This document shows positions 35,876 to 45,111 of a stretch of DNA of 45,225 nucleotides, piece after piece (the first letter of the stretch is position 1; each line of letters starts with the position of its first letter). The translations under genes were made by a program, and so were the position numbers. The notes under the pieces are model-generated. The model did not search any database. It was not told the origin of the DNA and was given only the letters and a program-made list of their open reading frames with translations. Location of the stretch: NCBI GenBank assembly GCA_030654075.1, contig JAURYB010000098.1:1-45225 (forward strand), read 5' to 3'. Origin of the DNA: Bacteroidales bacterium (GTDB lineage Bacteria > Bacteroidota > Bacteroidia > Bacteroidales > UBA4417).

Positions 35876-36017
35876 AAAGAAGAGTTTTAGTCCAAAACTA
35901 AAAATCATTTTGAATACAAAACTGTTTATGAATAGTGCCTTTGCTTTTTAAAATGTCAATCAGCAGATTAATAAATTTTGAATCATTGAATTGAAATTAA
36001 AATCCAATAAAAACATA

Positions 36018-37847
36018 ATGCAGATCCCACTTCGCAGCGATACATCAACCAAAGGACGTAAAATGGCCGGAGCCCGCAGCCTCTGGCGTGCAAATGGCAT
36101 GAAAGATGAGCAATTTGGTAAACCGCTGATTGCCATTGCCAACTCGTTTACACAATTTGTGCCGGGTCACGCGCATTTGCATTCAATTGGCCAGTACGTT
36201 AAAGGACTCATCGAAGCGCAGGGTTGTTTTGCCGCCGAATTCAATACCATTGCCATTGATGATGGTATCGCCATGGGTCACGACGGAATGCTGTATTCAC
36301 TGCCCTCCCGCGATCTGATCGCCGATAGTGTTGAATACATGGTAAATGCTCATAAAGCCGATGCCCTTATCTGCATCAGCAACTGCGACAAAATTACTCC
36401 CGGCATGCTGATGGCTGCCATGAGGCTTAATGTTCCCACCATTTTTGTTTCCGGTGGACCGATGGAAGCCGGTGTTATGGGTGACCGCAAACTCGACCTG
36501 GTGGATGCCATGGTTATGGGTGCCGACGATAGTGTTAGCGATACTGATCTTGCCAAAGTTGAGCAATCCGCTTGCCCGACCTGTGGATCTTGCTCAGGCA
36601 TGTTTACTGCCAACAGCATGAACTGCCTGACTGAAGCTTTAGGTTTGTCACTTCCCGGTAACGGAACCGTTGTTGCAACACATGTCAACAGGCTCAAACT
36701 TTTCGAAAAAGCCGCCGGTCGTATTGTTGAAATGGCCCGCGAATATTATGATAAAGGAAATGAAACCGTACTTCCCAGGCAGATAGCATCCAAAAAAGCC
36801 TTTACAAATGCCATGACATTGGATATTGCCATGGGCGGATCGACCAATACCGTATTGCATTTGCTTGCCGTTGCTCACGAAGCCGGCGTTGATTTCACCA
36901 TGAAGGATATTGATGAGCTTTCGCGCAAAACACCTTGCCTCTGTAAAGTTTCGCCCAGTTCGCAGTATCATGTTGAAGATGTTAACCGTGCAGGTGGTAT
37001 ATTGTCGCTGCTTGGCGAATTGACCCGTGCAGGGCTTATGGATACTTCAGCTTACCGTGTTGACGGGTTGAACCTGGAACAGGCAATAAATTCTTTTGAT
37101 ATTCAAAGTGCCGATGTTACCGCCGAAGCCATGCAGATATTCAGCAGCGCACCGGCTCACAAGATTAACCTTGTAATGGGATCGCAGGATACCCGTTATG
37201 CAAAACTGGATGATAACCGTATTTCCGGTTGTATACGCGATGTTGAACATGCCTATTTCCAGGATGGAGGTCTTGCCGTTTTATACGGAAACATTGCCAC
37301 AAAAGGCAGTATCGTAAAAACTGCCGGTATTGATCCCGCTCTTTTTCACTTCGAAGGAACAGCAAGGGTTTTTGAATCGCAGGATGAAGCCGTTCATGGT
37401 ATATTGAGTGGGAAAGTAAACGCAGGTGATGTGGTTGTAATCCGTTACGAAGGACCCAAAGGCGGCCCCGGAATGCAGGAAATGCTTTACCCGACCTCCT
37501 ATCTAAAAACACTGAAACTCGACAAAGTTTGTGCTTTAATAACCGATGGCCGTTTTTCGGGAGGGACTTCCGGACTTTCCATTGGCCATGTTTCGCCCGA
37601 AGCAGCAGCTGGCGGAGAAATTGCGCTGATTAAAGATAATGATATTATCGTAATTGATATAGCCACGCGCTCAATAAATCTTAAAGTTAGTGAAGCAGAG
37701 CTGAAACTCCGAAAGAATACCGAATCCGCACGTGCGAAAGAAGCTTATACCCCGCAAACCAGGAAGAGAAACATATCAACTGCCCTGAAAATTTATGCAA
37801 AGCATGTTTCATCTGCCGATACCGGGGCTGTCAGGTTGTTAGATTAG
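36018..37847 (+). CDS. ilvD: Dihydroxy-acid dehydratase
   Basis: A 609-residue FeS enzyme making 2-ketoisovalerate and 2-keto-3-methylvalerate. The N-terminus [24 protein letters not shown] is characteristic. Cluster cysteines are visible at C123 ([10 protein letters not shown]) and in [11 protein letters not shown] (186-196). C-terminal motifs are [13 protein letters not shown] and [21 protein letters not shown] chose ATG 36018 over an upstream in-frame TTG at 35991 because it matches the usual family start. It is the first structural gene after the attenuator and stands 87 bp before ilvB. Confidence 0.96.
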   Translation: MQIPLRSDTSTKGRKMAGARSLWRANGMKDEQFGKPLIAIANSFTQFVPGHAHLHSIGQYVKGLIEAQGCFAAEFNTIAIDDGIAMGHDGMLYSLPSRDLIADSVEYMVNAHKADALICISNCDKITPGMLMAAMRLNVPTIFVSGGPMEAGVMGDRKLDLVDAMVMGADDSVSDTDLAKVEQSACPTCGSCSGMFTANSMNCLTEALGLSLPGNGTVVATHVNRLKLFEKAAGRIVEMAREYYDKGNETVLPRQIASKKAFTNAMTLDIAMGGSTNTVLHLLAVAHEAGVDFTMKDIDELSRKTPCLCKVSPSSQYHVEDVNRAGGILSLLGELTRAGLMDTSAYRVDGLNLEQAINSFDIQSADVTAEAMQIFSSAPAHKINLVMGSQDTRYAKLDDNRISGCIRDVEHAYFQDGGLAVLYGNIATKGSIVKTAGIDPALFHFEGTARVFESQDEAVHGILSGKVNAGDVVVIRYEGPKGGPGMQEMLYPTSYLKTLKLDKVCALITDGRFSGGTSGLSIGHVSPEAAAGGEIALIKDNDIIVIDIATRSINLKVSEAELKLRKNTESARAKEAYTPQTRKRNISTALKIYAKHVSSADTGAVRLLD

Positions 37848-37934
37848 CAACTGGATTGAAAATATGGAATCTAATTTAATCGGTCACCAATCCTAAAGAA
37901 TTATACTATTGATAAATAACCAACAGAGATAATT

Positions 37935-39683
37935 ATGACGACTAAAGAAAAAGAAACCCGTAGGTCACAGCAGCAGGATGTTGAAATTACCGGTAGCGAA
38001 GCTGTTATCCGCTCTTTGATTGCTGAAGGCGCGGAAGTTATTTTCGGTTATCCCGGTGGTGCCATTATGCCGGTGTACGATGCATTATACGACTATCGCA
38101 ATGCACTCAGGCACATCTTAACCCGCCACGAACAAGGCGCCGTGCACGCTGCACAGGGTTATGCCCGCGTAACGGGAAAAGTAGGCGTTTGTATTGCCAC
38201 TTCCGGCCCAGGCGCCACTAACCTGATGACCGGTATTGCTGATGCACAGATTGATTCAACCCCTTTGGTCTGTATTACAGGGCAGGTTACTTCAGGATTG
38301 CTTGGTACGGACGCTTTCCAGGAATCAGATGTGGTTGGCCTTTCGATGCCGGTTACCAAATGGAATTTCCAGATTACAACTCCGGAAGATATTCCTGAAG
38401 CCATTGCCAAGGCTTTTTATATTGCCGCTTCAGGCAGACCGGGACCGGTTTTGCTGGATATTACCAAAGACGCACAGTTTGGCAAGTTGAAATACAAATA
38501 TGCCAAATGCCATAAAATCAGGAGTTATGTTCCCGAATATCCTGTAAATAAAGAGAAATTAGCTGAAGCAGCAACCTTAATAAACGGGGCAAAGAAACCT
38601 TTCCTGGTTTTCGGACAGGGAATTATGCTGGGAGAAGCGGAACGGGAACTGAAAAGTTTTATAGATAAAACCGGTATCCCCGCAGCATGGACACTCCTGG
38701 GCTTATCAGCTTTAAACAGCGATCACCCTTTAAACGTAGGAATGCTGGGAATGCACGGCAATTATGGTCCGAATATTAAAACCAATGAATGTGATTTGCT
38801 GATTGCCGTTGGAATGCGCTTCGACGACCGCGTAACCGGTACGCTGAAAACCTATGCCAAGCAGGCAAAAATCATTCATATCGAAATTGATCCTGCCGAA
38901 ATCAATAAAAATGTAAAAACGGATGTGGCCTTATTGGGCGATGCCAAGAAAATACTTCGTTTGTTGACCCATATCGTTAGTCCGAACAAGCATAAGGAAT
39001 GGGTGAAAGAATTCAAACAAGCCATGGCTATTGAAGTAAAAAAGGTTATTCATTCTGATGTATATCCTACAAAACCTGGTTTAACAATGGGAGAAGTAGT
39101 CCGCAGGGTTTCGGAATACACTAAAAATAAGGCCGTAATTGTTTCGGATGTGGGTCAGCATCAAATGGCTACGGCGCGTTATTCCAGGTTCACACAGCCA
39201 CGAAGCCATATCACTTCAGGTGGTCTGGGAACAATGGGTTTTGGATTGCCCGCAGCCATCGGCGCCAAATTAGGCGAGCCCAACCGCGAAGTTGTAGTGT
39301 TTGCCGGTGATGGTGGTTTCCAGATGACCATCCAGGAACTGGGTACCATTGCCCAGGAAAAACTGGGTGTAAAAATGGTGATCCTTAACAATCATTTCCT
39401 GGGAATGGTTCGTCAGTGGCAGGAACTCTTCTTTGAAAAAAGATATTCTTTCACCGAAATATTAAGTCCCGACTTTGTAAAAGTAGCTGATGCGTATGGC
39501 ATTCCGGGCAACCATGTTACGGACCGCGATAAACTTGATGATGCCATCAAAGTTATGTTCGAGACCGAAGGCCCTTATTTGCTGGAGGTTAACATTGAAA
39601 AGGATGATAATGTCTTCCCCATGGTTCCCGCAGGAGCATCCGTTTCCGATATCCTGTTGAGTCCTGAAGATGCGGTAAAATAG
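37935..39683 (+). CDS. ilvB: Acetolactate synthase large subunit
   Basis: A 582-residue thiamine-diphosphate enzyme making acetolactate or acetohydroxybutyrate from pyruvate. The catalytic glutamate is E66 in TRHEQGAVHAA. The FAD/ThDP region SGPGATNLMTGIADA and the Mg-ThDP motif starting at G458 (GDGGFQMT ... VILNN) are intact. The N-terminal 14 residues are hydrophilic and variable. It needs the ACT-domain subunits encoded downstream for full activity and valine control. The ilvN genes start 256 bp further on, beyond a hexamer repeat array, an unusually long gap for a subunit pair. Confidence 0.96.
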   Translation: MTTKEKETRRSQQQDVEITGSEAVIRSLIAEGAEVIFGYPGGAIMPVYDALYDYRNALRHILTRHEQGAVHAAQGYARVTGKVGVCIATSGPGATNLMTGIADAQIDSTPLVCITGQVTSGLLGTDAFQESDVVGLSMPVTKWNFQITTPEDIPEAIAKAFYIAASGRPGPVLLDITKDAQFGKLKYKYAKCHKIRSYVPEYPVNKEKLAEAATLINGAKKPFLVFGQGIMLGEAERELKSFIDKTGIPAAWTLLGLSALNSDHPLNVGMLGMHGNYGPNIKTNECDLLIAVGMRFDDRVTGTLKTYAKQAKIIHIEIDPAEINKNVKTDVALLGDAKKILRLLTHIVSPNKHKEWVKEFKQAMAIEVKKVIHSDVYPTKPGLTMGEVVRRVSEYTKNKAVIVSDVGQHQMATARYSRFTQPRSHITSGGLGTMGFGLPAAIGAKLGEPNREVVVFAGDGGFQMTIQELGTIAQEKLGVKMVILNNHFLGMVRQWQELFFEKRYSFTEILSPDFVKVADAYGIPGNHVTDRDKLDDAIKVMFETEGPYLLEVNIEKDDNVFPMVPAGASVSDILLSPEDAVK

Positions 39684-39707
39684 GGCCTATGGCAGCTATT
39701 TAAATAT

Positions 39708-39896
39708 GGTTAAGGTAGAGGTTAAGGTAGAGGTTAAGATAGTTCTAAGATAAATCCTGCAACTTGTCACCCTGGACGAAATAAGAGGGTCAACCTCAAC
39801 CTCAGCCTGAACCTCAACCTGAACCTCAACCTCAGCCTCAATCTCAACCTCAACCTGAACCTCAACCTCAACCTCAACCTGAACCTCAATCAGAAC
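39708..39896 (+). repeat. Inverted hexamer-repeat element between ilvB and ilvN
   Basis: The left arm (39708-39743) is three units of GGTTAAGGTAGA. The right arm (39791-39896) is about 17 hexamers of CAACCT with variants GAACCT, CAGCCT and CAATCT, which is the inverse complement of the left theme. The spacer is about 47 bp. A reverse reading frame across it (39696-40160) gives a Glu-Val repeat and is an artefact. The array lies within the operon transcript, so its copy number could affect the level of the downstream genes. Confidence 0.85.
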
Positions 39897-39939
39897 CAAA
39901 GTATCACAAGAATAGTTAAACAGTGTAACTTCTGACATA

Positions 39940-40506
39940 ATGAAACAAGAATATATCATATCGGCATACAGCGAAAACCATATCGGTTTGCTGAACCGCA
40001 TTACAATCATATTTACTCGTCGCAAAGTAAACATCGAGAGCCTTACCGTTTCCGAATCAGCCCTGAAAGGCATTTCCAAGTTTACTATTGTAGTAAATGA
40101 AACAAAAGATAAGGTTAGCAATATTGTTAAGCAGATTGACAAACAGATTGAAGTCCTCAAAGCATTTTACCATACAAACGAGGAAATGATCTTCCAGGAA
40201 ATCGCTTTGTATAAAGTGCCTACCGCTCCGCTTATGGAAAGCGACCAGATTGAAAAACTGATTCGCAAGCACAATGCGAGGATACTCGAAATTACCCCGG
40301 AATATACGGTTATCGAAAAAACCGGGCATAAGGAAGAAACCCAGGAATTATTCAATGGATTAAATCCGTTTGGTGTGCTGCAGTTTATACGCTCAGGCAG
40401 AATAGCAATTACCCGCTCGCCTATCGAAAAACTTTCGGAATTCCTGAAAGAAAGAGATGCGCTGCTGGCAAAAATTGAATCCAAAGGTAAAATATCCAAA
40501 GTGTAA
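39940..40506 (+). CDS. ilvN: Acetolactate synthase small (regulatory) subunit, copy 1
   Basis: A 188-residue regulatory subunit. The N-terminal ACT domain starts MKQEYIISAYSENHIGLLNRI, with the effector-site pattern ENHIGLLNR and VNIESLTVSES. The C-terminal domain contains RKHNARILEITPEYTVIEKTG and GVLQFIRSGRIAITRSP. It is expected to bind valine and activate ilvB. It is followed 28 bp later by a second copy with about three quarters identical residues by eye. Confidence 0.93.
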   Translation: MKQEYIISAYSENHIGLLNRITIIFTRRKVNIESLTVSESALKGISKFTIVVNETKDKVSNIVKQIDKQIEVLKAFYHTNEEMIFQEIALYKVPTAPLMESDQIEKLIRKHNARILEITPEYTVIEKTGHKEETQELFNGLNPFGVLQFIRSGRIAITRSPIEKLSEFLKERDALLAKIESKGKISKV

Positions 40507-40534
40507 GGACTGAATTATTCTGAAGATACCTGAA

Positions 40535-41104
40535 ATGAAGAAGGAATTTATAATCACCACCTACAGCGAAAACCATATCGGTTTAACGAACCGCATTACC
40601 ATTATTCTCACACGCCGGCAAGTGAATATCGAAAGCCTCACGGGTTCTGAATCCGCCTTGCCTGGAGTTCATAAAATCACAATCGTAATAAACGAAGAAG
40701 AAGAGAAAGTCAAAAACATCGTAAAACAGATTGATAAAATTGTAGATGTTCTCAAAGCCTTTTATCATACCAACGAGGAAATGATTTACCAGGAAATAGC
40801 TTTGTATAAAGTACTTACAAAGTCATTAATGGAAAGTGATGAGATTGAAAAACTGATCCGCAGCCATAACGCGCGGATTCTGGAAATCACTCCTGAATAC
40901 ACCGTTATCGAAAAAACGGGTCATAAAGAAGAAACCCAGGAGCTGTTTCAAGGGTTGAACAAGTTCGGAGTGTTGCAGTTTATACGTTCAGGAAGGATTG
41001 CTCTGACGCGTTCACCCATAGAGAAGTTATCGGAATTCCTTAAGGAAAGGGACGAGCTTCTGGAAAAGGTAGAGACGAGAAGGAAATTGAGAAAGGCGAA
41101 TTAA
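40535..41104 (+). CDS. ilvN: Acetolactate synthase small (regulatory) subunit, copy 2
   Basis: A 189-residue close paralogue of the preceding gene, differing mostly in the first 100 residues. The C-terminal half is nearly unchanged. In the ACT effector region LLNRI becomes LTNRI, and LTVSESALKGIS becomes LTGSESALPGVH. These are positions near the valine pocket in known IlvH/IlvN proteins, so the copies may differ in feedback sensitivity (inference). Tandem position and high identity point to a recent duplication. A repeat element and then ilvC follow. Confidence 0.92.
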   Translation: MKKEFIITTYSENHIGLTNRITIILTRRQVNIESLTGSESALPGVHKITIVINEEEEKVKNIVKQIDKIVDVLKAFYHTNEEMIYQEIALYKVLTKSLMESDEIEKLIRSHNARILEITPEYTVIEKTGHKEETQELFQGLNKFGVLQFIRSGRIALTRSPIEKLSEFLKERDELLEKVETRRKLRKAN

Positions 41105-41108
41105 AAAA

Positions 41109-41310
41109 GGTTGGAAGAGGGAAGTCGGAAGACGGAAGAGGGAAGAGGGAAGTCGGAAGATGGAAGTCGGAAGTCCGAAACTGGAATCTTTGAAAACCAA
41201 TAAAATGGAATCAATTCAAAAGAATAAAAATCACCAGATCAATGAATAAAAAACTTAAACGGAACGAAAATTTATGTCGGTTGAAACCCTTCCGACTCCC
41301 GACTTCTGAC
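41109..41310 (+). repeat. Inverted short-tandem-repeat element (GGAAGTCGGAAGAC type)
   Basis: The left purine arm (41109-41183) is a run of GGAAGTC / GGAAGAC / GGAAGAG words. The spacer is about 100 bp. The right arm (41288-41310) reads CTTCCGACTCCCGACTTCTG. Just after it, two direct copies of ATAACGATTAACTA (41317-41330, 41331-41344) lead into ilvC. It is the same family as the elements at 4368 and 16834, with the longest arm of the three. Confidence 0.8.
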
Positions 41311-41360
41311 AAACAAATAACGATTAACTAATAACGATTAACTAATAATTTTCAAAAACA

Positions 41361-42407
41361 ATGGCAAAAATCAAATTTGGATCAACTGAAGAAAATGTAG
41401 TAACCCGCGAAGAGTTTCCTTTGGCAAAAGCTATAGAAACCCTTAAAGATGAAACCATAGCAATTATAGGGTATGGCGTTCAGGGCCCGGGTCAGTCGCT
41501 CAACCTCCGTGACAATGGTTTTAACGTGATCATTGGTCAGCGGTCAAACTCCAAATCATGGGACAAGGCAGTTAAAGACGGCTGGGAGCCGGGCGTTACA
41601 CTTTTCGATATAGAAGAAGCCTGCCAGAAAGGCACCATCCTCCAGTTCCTGTTGTCCGATGCCGGCCAGATCGCCTTATGGCCAACCATCAAAAAAAACC
41701 TGACTCCGGGAAAAGCGCTTTACTTTTCACATGGTTTTGGCATTACCTACAAAGAACGCACTGGAATTATTCCTCCGGCTGATGTTGATGTGATCCTGGT
41801 TGCACCAAAAGGATCAGGAACCAGCCTCAGAAGGATGTTTCTGCAAGGCAGGGGACTTAATTCAAGCTATGCTATTTTCCAGGATGCTACAGGCCGTGCT
41901 TTCGACCGCGTTGTTGCTTTGGGAATCGGAGTTGGATCAGGATACCTTTTCGAAACCGATTTCAAAAAAGAAGTTTTCTCGGATTTAACCGGCGAACGTG
42001 GTACGCTGATGGGAGCCATCCAGGGAATTTTTGCCGCGCAATACGATGTTTTACGCAGCAAAGGACACAGCCCTTCCGAAGCTTTTAACGAAACCGTTGA
42101 AGAACTGACACAAAGCCTGATGCCGCTTGTAGCCGAGAACGGGATGGACTGGATGTATGCCAATTGTTCAACTACAGCACAGCGTGGCGCTCTCGACTGG
42201 TGGAAGAAGTTCCGCGATGCAACCAAACCTGTTTTTGAAGAATTGTACAACGAAGTAGCCAGTGGCAACGAAGCCCAGCTTTCGATCGACTCGAACAGCA
42301 AGCCTGATTACCGCGAGAAACTCGAAGTTGAACTGAAAGAACTCCGCGAATCGGAAATGTGGGTGGCTGGTGCGGCTGTACGCAAATTGAGGCCGGAAAA
42401 TAATTAG
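41361..42407 (+). CDS. ilvC: Ketol-acid reductoisomerase
   Basis: A 348-residue class I enzyme converting acetolactate to dihydroxyisovalerate with NAD(P)H and Mg. The nucleotide site is IAIIGYGVQGPGQSLNLRDNG, followed by the cofactor-specificity loop with GQRSNSKSWDKA. Active-site motifs are SHGFGITY, VAPKGSGTSLRRMF and SDLTGERGTLMG. The C-terminus has YANCSTTAQRGALDWW. The GYGVQGPGQ variant and length match the enzymes usual in Bacteroidota, longer than the common 330-residue form. Cofactor preference cannot be told safely. Confidence 0.96.
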   Translation: MAKIKFGSTEENVVTREEFPLAKAIETLKDETIAIIGYGVQGPGQSLNLRDNGFNVIIGQRSNSKSWDKAVKDGWEPGVTLFDIEEACQKGTILQFLLSDAGQIALWPTIKKNLTPGKALYFSHGFGITYKERTGIIPPADVDVILVAPKGSGTSLRRMFLQGRGLNSSYAIFQDATGRAFDRVVALGIGVGSGYLFETDFKKEVFSDLTGERGTLMGAIQGIFAAQYDVLRSKGHSPSEAFNETVEELTQSLMPLVAENGMDWMYANCSTTAQRGALDWWKKFRDATKPVFEELYNEVASGNEAQLSIDSNSKPDYREKLEVELKELRESEMWVAGAAVRKLRPENN

Positions 42408-42498
42408 GAGGTTTTAGGGGTTAGGAGTTGGGGGTTAGGGTATCCGAATTCCAATAATCCTTAGTACTGTAGCCATTTAATTGATAGAGTATCATTAG

Positions 42499-42518
42499 CC
42501 CCGACCTTCAGGTCGGGG
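42499..42518. repeat. GC-rich hairpin between ilvC and leuA
   Basis: CCCCGACCT (42499-42507) and AGGTCGGGG (42510-42518) form a perfect stem with a tiny loop, which can be read as a TTCA tetraloop with an 8-bp stem. No T-run follows, so it is more likely an mRNA-stabilising or palindromic repeat than a terminator. Upstream of it lie GGTTAGG words (42411-42439). The rest of the 256-bp gap shows nothing clear. Confidence 0.7.
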
Positions 42519-42663
42519 TATTATGAAAACCAAAAACCATTTGGGATTTAGCATAATATTTTAAAACGTGGTATGAAATCCTATTTGCAGAATAATAAAT
42601 TAGCCCATCAAAATAAATATAAAAGCCATTCGCAAGGAAGGCCTATTCTTTAAACCAAGCAAT

Positions 42664-44160
42664 ATGAGCGATAAAGTTTATGTTTTTGATACAACGCTGC
42701 GGGATGGCGAACAGGTTCCCGGTTGCCAGCTGAATACGCTTGAAAAAATTGAAGTTGCCAAGCAGCTCGAAGCTTTAGGTGTTGATGTTATTGAAGCTGG
42801 TTTCCCGATTTCAAGCCCGGGCGATTTTAAATCGGTGGTCGAAATTTCGAAAGCGGTGCATGAGCCTATAATCTGTGCCCTGACACGTGCTGTTGAAAAG
42901 GATATTGAAGTGGCGGCTGATGCCCTTAAATATGCCAGGCGCAAACGTATTCACACCGGAATAGGCACTTCGTTTTACCATATTACGCATAAATTAAAAT
43001 CCAACCAGGAAGAAATTATTGAACGAGCCATTGCGGCCGTGAAATACGCACGTAACTTTGTTGATGATGTGGAATTCTATTGCGAGGATGCCGGTCGAAC
43101 CGAAAATGAGTACCTGGCGCGTGTGGTTGAAGCCGTTATCAAGGCCGGCGCTACCGTAGTAAATATTCCGGACACTACCGGGTATTGCCTTCCGTATGAG
43201 TATGGCGAAAAAATCAAATACCTGGTTGATCATGTAAAAAATGTAGACAGGGCGATACTTTCTACCCATTGCCATAACGATTTAGGAATGGCAACGGCTA
43301 ACTCCATTTCAGGAATTATGAATGGTGCCAGGCAGGTGGAGGTTACCATTAACGGTATTGGCGAACGTGCCGGAAATACTTCGCTCGAAGAAGTTGTGAT
43401 GACCTTGCGTACAAGACCCAATATGGGCCTGATCACTGGCATTAATACCCAGATGATTTATGAAACCAGCCGTATGGTTTCTACTTTTATGCGCATGCCG
43501 GTTCAACCCAATAAAGCCATTGTAGGCCGGAATGCGTTTGCTCATTCATCGGGAATTCACCAGGATGGCGTTTTGAAAAACCGCGAAAACTACGAGATCA
43601 TTGATCCGCAGGATGTAGGAATCCGCGAATCGAGCATTGTGTTAACTGCCCGTTCGGGCCGTGCCGCTTTGAAACACCGGCTTGAAGTACTTGGATTTAC
43701 TCTTACCGTAGAGGACCTGAACGATGTTTACGATAAATTCATCGAACTGGCTGACAAGAAAAAGGAAATCAAAGATGAGGACCTTTTTGTTTTGGTAGGC
43801 GTTGAACAATCGGAACACGCCAGGCGTATTCAGTTAAAGCATCTCCAGGTTATTTGCGGTTCCTCAACTCAGCCTGTTGCCTCAGTGGTGATCAGTGTGG
43901 ATGGGGAGGAGTATTCGGCCACTTCAGCTGGTAACGGCCCTGTTGACGCGGCTTTTAACGCGGTAAAACAGATTATCCGTAAAACGGTAACATTGGAGGA
44001 ATTCCTTATCCAGGCCATTACACGTGGCTCGGATGATATCGGGAAAGTGCATGTGCAGCTTGAGAACAAAGGAACACTTTACTATGGTTTCTCGGCTAAT
44101 ACGGATATAGTAACGGCTTCGGTTGAAGCGTTTATTGATGCACTCTCGAAGATTGGATAG
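42664..44160 (+). CDS. leuA: 2-isopropylmalate synthase
   Basis: A 498-residue enzyme joining acetyl-CoA and 2-ketoisovalerate, the first step of leucine synthesis. The DRE-TIM barrel begins [16 protein letters not shown]. The metal ligands HCHND are visible ([16 protein letters not shown]), as are the family motifs [14 protein letters not shown] and [18 protein letters not shown]. The C-terminal regulatory domain, where leucine binds, is complete ([16 protein letters not shown] onward). HSSGIHQDG and length point to LeuA rather than citramalate synthase, which I cannot wholly exclude. It is the last gene of the operon; leuB, leuC and leuD are not in the window. Confidence 0.93.
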   Translation: MSDKVYVFDTTLRDGEQVPGCQLNTLEKIEVAKQLEALGVDVIEAGFPISSPGDFKSVVEISKAVHEPIICALTRAVEKDIEVAADALKYARRKRIHTGIGTSFYHITHKLKSNQEEIIERAIAAVKYARNFVDDVEFYCEDAGRTENEYLARVVEAVIKAGATVVNIPDTTGYCLPYEYGEKIKYLVDHVKNVDRAILSTHCHNDLGMATANSISGIMNGARQVEVTINGIGERAGNTSLEEVVMTLRTRPNMGLITGINTQMIYETSRMVSTFMRMPVQPNKAIVGRNAFAHSSGIHQDGVLKNRENYEIIDPQDVGIRESSIVLTARSGRAALKHRLEVLGFTLTVEDLNDVYDKFIELADKKKEIKDEDLFVLVGVEQSEHARRIQLKHLQVICGSSTQPVASVVISVDGEEYSATSAGNGPVDAAFNAVKQIIRKTVTLEEFLIQAITRGSDDIGKVHVQLENKGTLYYGFSANTDIVTASVEAFIDALSKIG

Positions 44161-44207
44161 CGGATTTAATGTAGGTATTTCGAATATTTCAGGATTTTTA
44201 TTTTCTG

Positions 44208-44251
44208 GCACGTCAAATAAATTTTTTAAATTTTATTTGACGTGCTTTTTT
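44208..44251 (+). terminator. Terminator of the ilv-leu operon
   Basis: GCACGTCAAATAAA (44208-44221) and TTTATTTGACGTGC (44232-44245) are perfect complements with a 10-nt loop. A T6 run follows at 44246-44251. It lies 48 bp after the leuA stop. Confidence 0.92.
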
Positions 44252-44264
44252 CTATTAAATAAAA

Positions 44265-44420
44265 GAATCCCCCTTGTTCCCCCTTTTGGGTTTCGGCAAA
44301 GCTCAACCACCAAAGGGGGACACCTGATTACAAAAAGGGTGCCAAATAACCAATAAAGACACCCAAAGGAGGACACAGTATGCCCTGTCCCCCTTTGAAA
44401 AGGGGGACTACAGGGGGATT
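44265..44420 (+). repeat. 155-bp inverted-terminal-repeat element, copy A
   Basis: It begins AATCCCCCTTGTTCCCCCTT and ends AAAGGGGGACTACAGGGGGA followed by TT, which are imperfect inverse complements of about 21 bp. Inside are a second G/C hairpin part (ACCACCAAAGGGGGACACC) and ACACCCAAAGGAGGACAC. Copies B (44919-45073) and C (45112 to the window end) share the same order and orientation. This has the form of a small non-autonomous (MITE-like) element. Confidence 0.85.
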
Positions 44421-44520
44421 GAAACAACACCAAAAATGTCTCATATTCAAATATTCAGATCTTCTGTAATTATCTTTTTACAATTCTTATTACCTTTAAT
44501 ACTTCAAAATCAACTGTTGA

Positions 44521-44907
44521 GTGAAAAGATATGACAGAAATACGAATCTTAAACCCTTATCAAGGGAATTAAGGACTTATGGAACCAAAGGAGAGGCTGT
44601 TCTATGGAAAAAGGTATTAAAAGCAAGATTGATGAATGGGTACCAGTTTAACAGGCAGTTTATAATTGAGAATTATATTGTAGATTTTATATGCCGAAAA
44701 TTAAACCTTATCATAGAGATTGACGGTTCAAGCCATATCACAAAAGGTTCGGCAGATTATGACAGGCAATTGAGACTGGAAGAATTGGGTTTCACAGTTT
44801 TACGTTTTCCGGAATTTGAAGTTTTAGGCGCGCTGGAAGACGTTCATAACAAGATTTACTATGCGATAGAGGCGATTGAAGAAAAGTTAAAACTAAATAA
44901 ATCGTAA
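44521..44907 (+). CDS. DUF559 endonuclease-like protein
   Basis: A 128-residue protein of the DUF559 family, related to very-short-patch-repair (Vsr) type nucleases of the PD-(D/E)XK fold. Typical parts are GTKGEAVLWKKVLKAR, YQFNRQFIIENYIVDFIC (the D of VDF), LNLIIEIDGSSH (the E of IEIDG) and LEELGFTVLRFPEFEV. All predicted catalytic acidic residues are present. The start is a GTG at 44521 because a stop codon lies directly before it in frame. It is flanked by copies A and B of the 155-bp element, 100 bp and 11 bp away. Function is not known; it may be a nuclease associated with spread of the element, or only cargo. Confidence 0.82.
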   Translation: MKRYDRNTNLKPLSRELRTYGTKGEAVLWKKVLKARLMNGYQFNRQFIIENYIVDFICRKLNLIIEIDGSSHITKGSADYDRQLRLEELGFTVLRFPEFEVLGALEDVHNKIYYAIEAIEEKLKLNKS

Positions 44908-44918
44908 AATATTTAAAG

Positions 44919-45073
44919 GAATCCCCCTTGTTCCCCCTTTTGGGTTTCGGCAAAGCTCAACCACCAAAGGGGGACACCTGCTAAGAAAAAGGGTGCAAAA
45001 TGAGCAATAAAGGCACCCAAAGGTGGACACAGCACGCACTGTCCCCCTTGGCGAAGGGGGACTACAGGGGGAT
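44919..45073 (+). repeat. 155-bp inverted-terminal-repeat element, copy B
   Basis: It has the same order of blocks as copy A, with small differences: CTGCTAAGAAAAAGGG instead of CTGATTACAAAAAGGG, and CACGCACTGTCCCCC instead of the CAGTATGCCCTGTCCCCC variant. It begins 11 bp after the DUF559 stop. Confidence 0.88.
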
Positions 45074-45111
45074 AGATACAAAAGAAAAAAATATTCGATT
45101 GAAAAAAAAAG

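Noticed and set aside
39696..40160. Reverse Glu-Val repeat protein
   Set aside because: It is produced by the CAACCT hexamer array and overlaps ilvN on the other strand.
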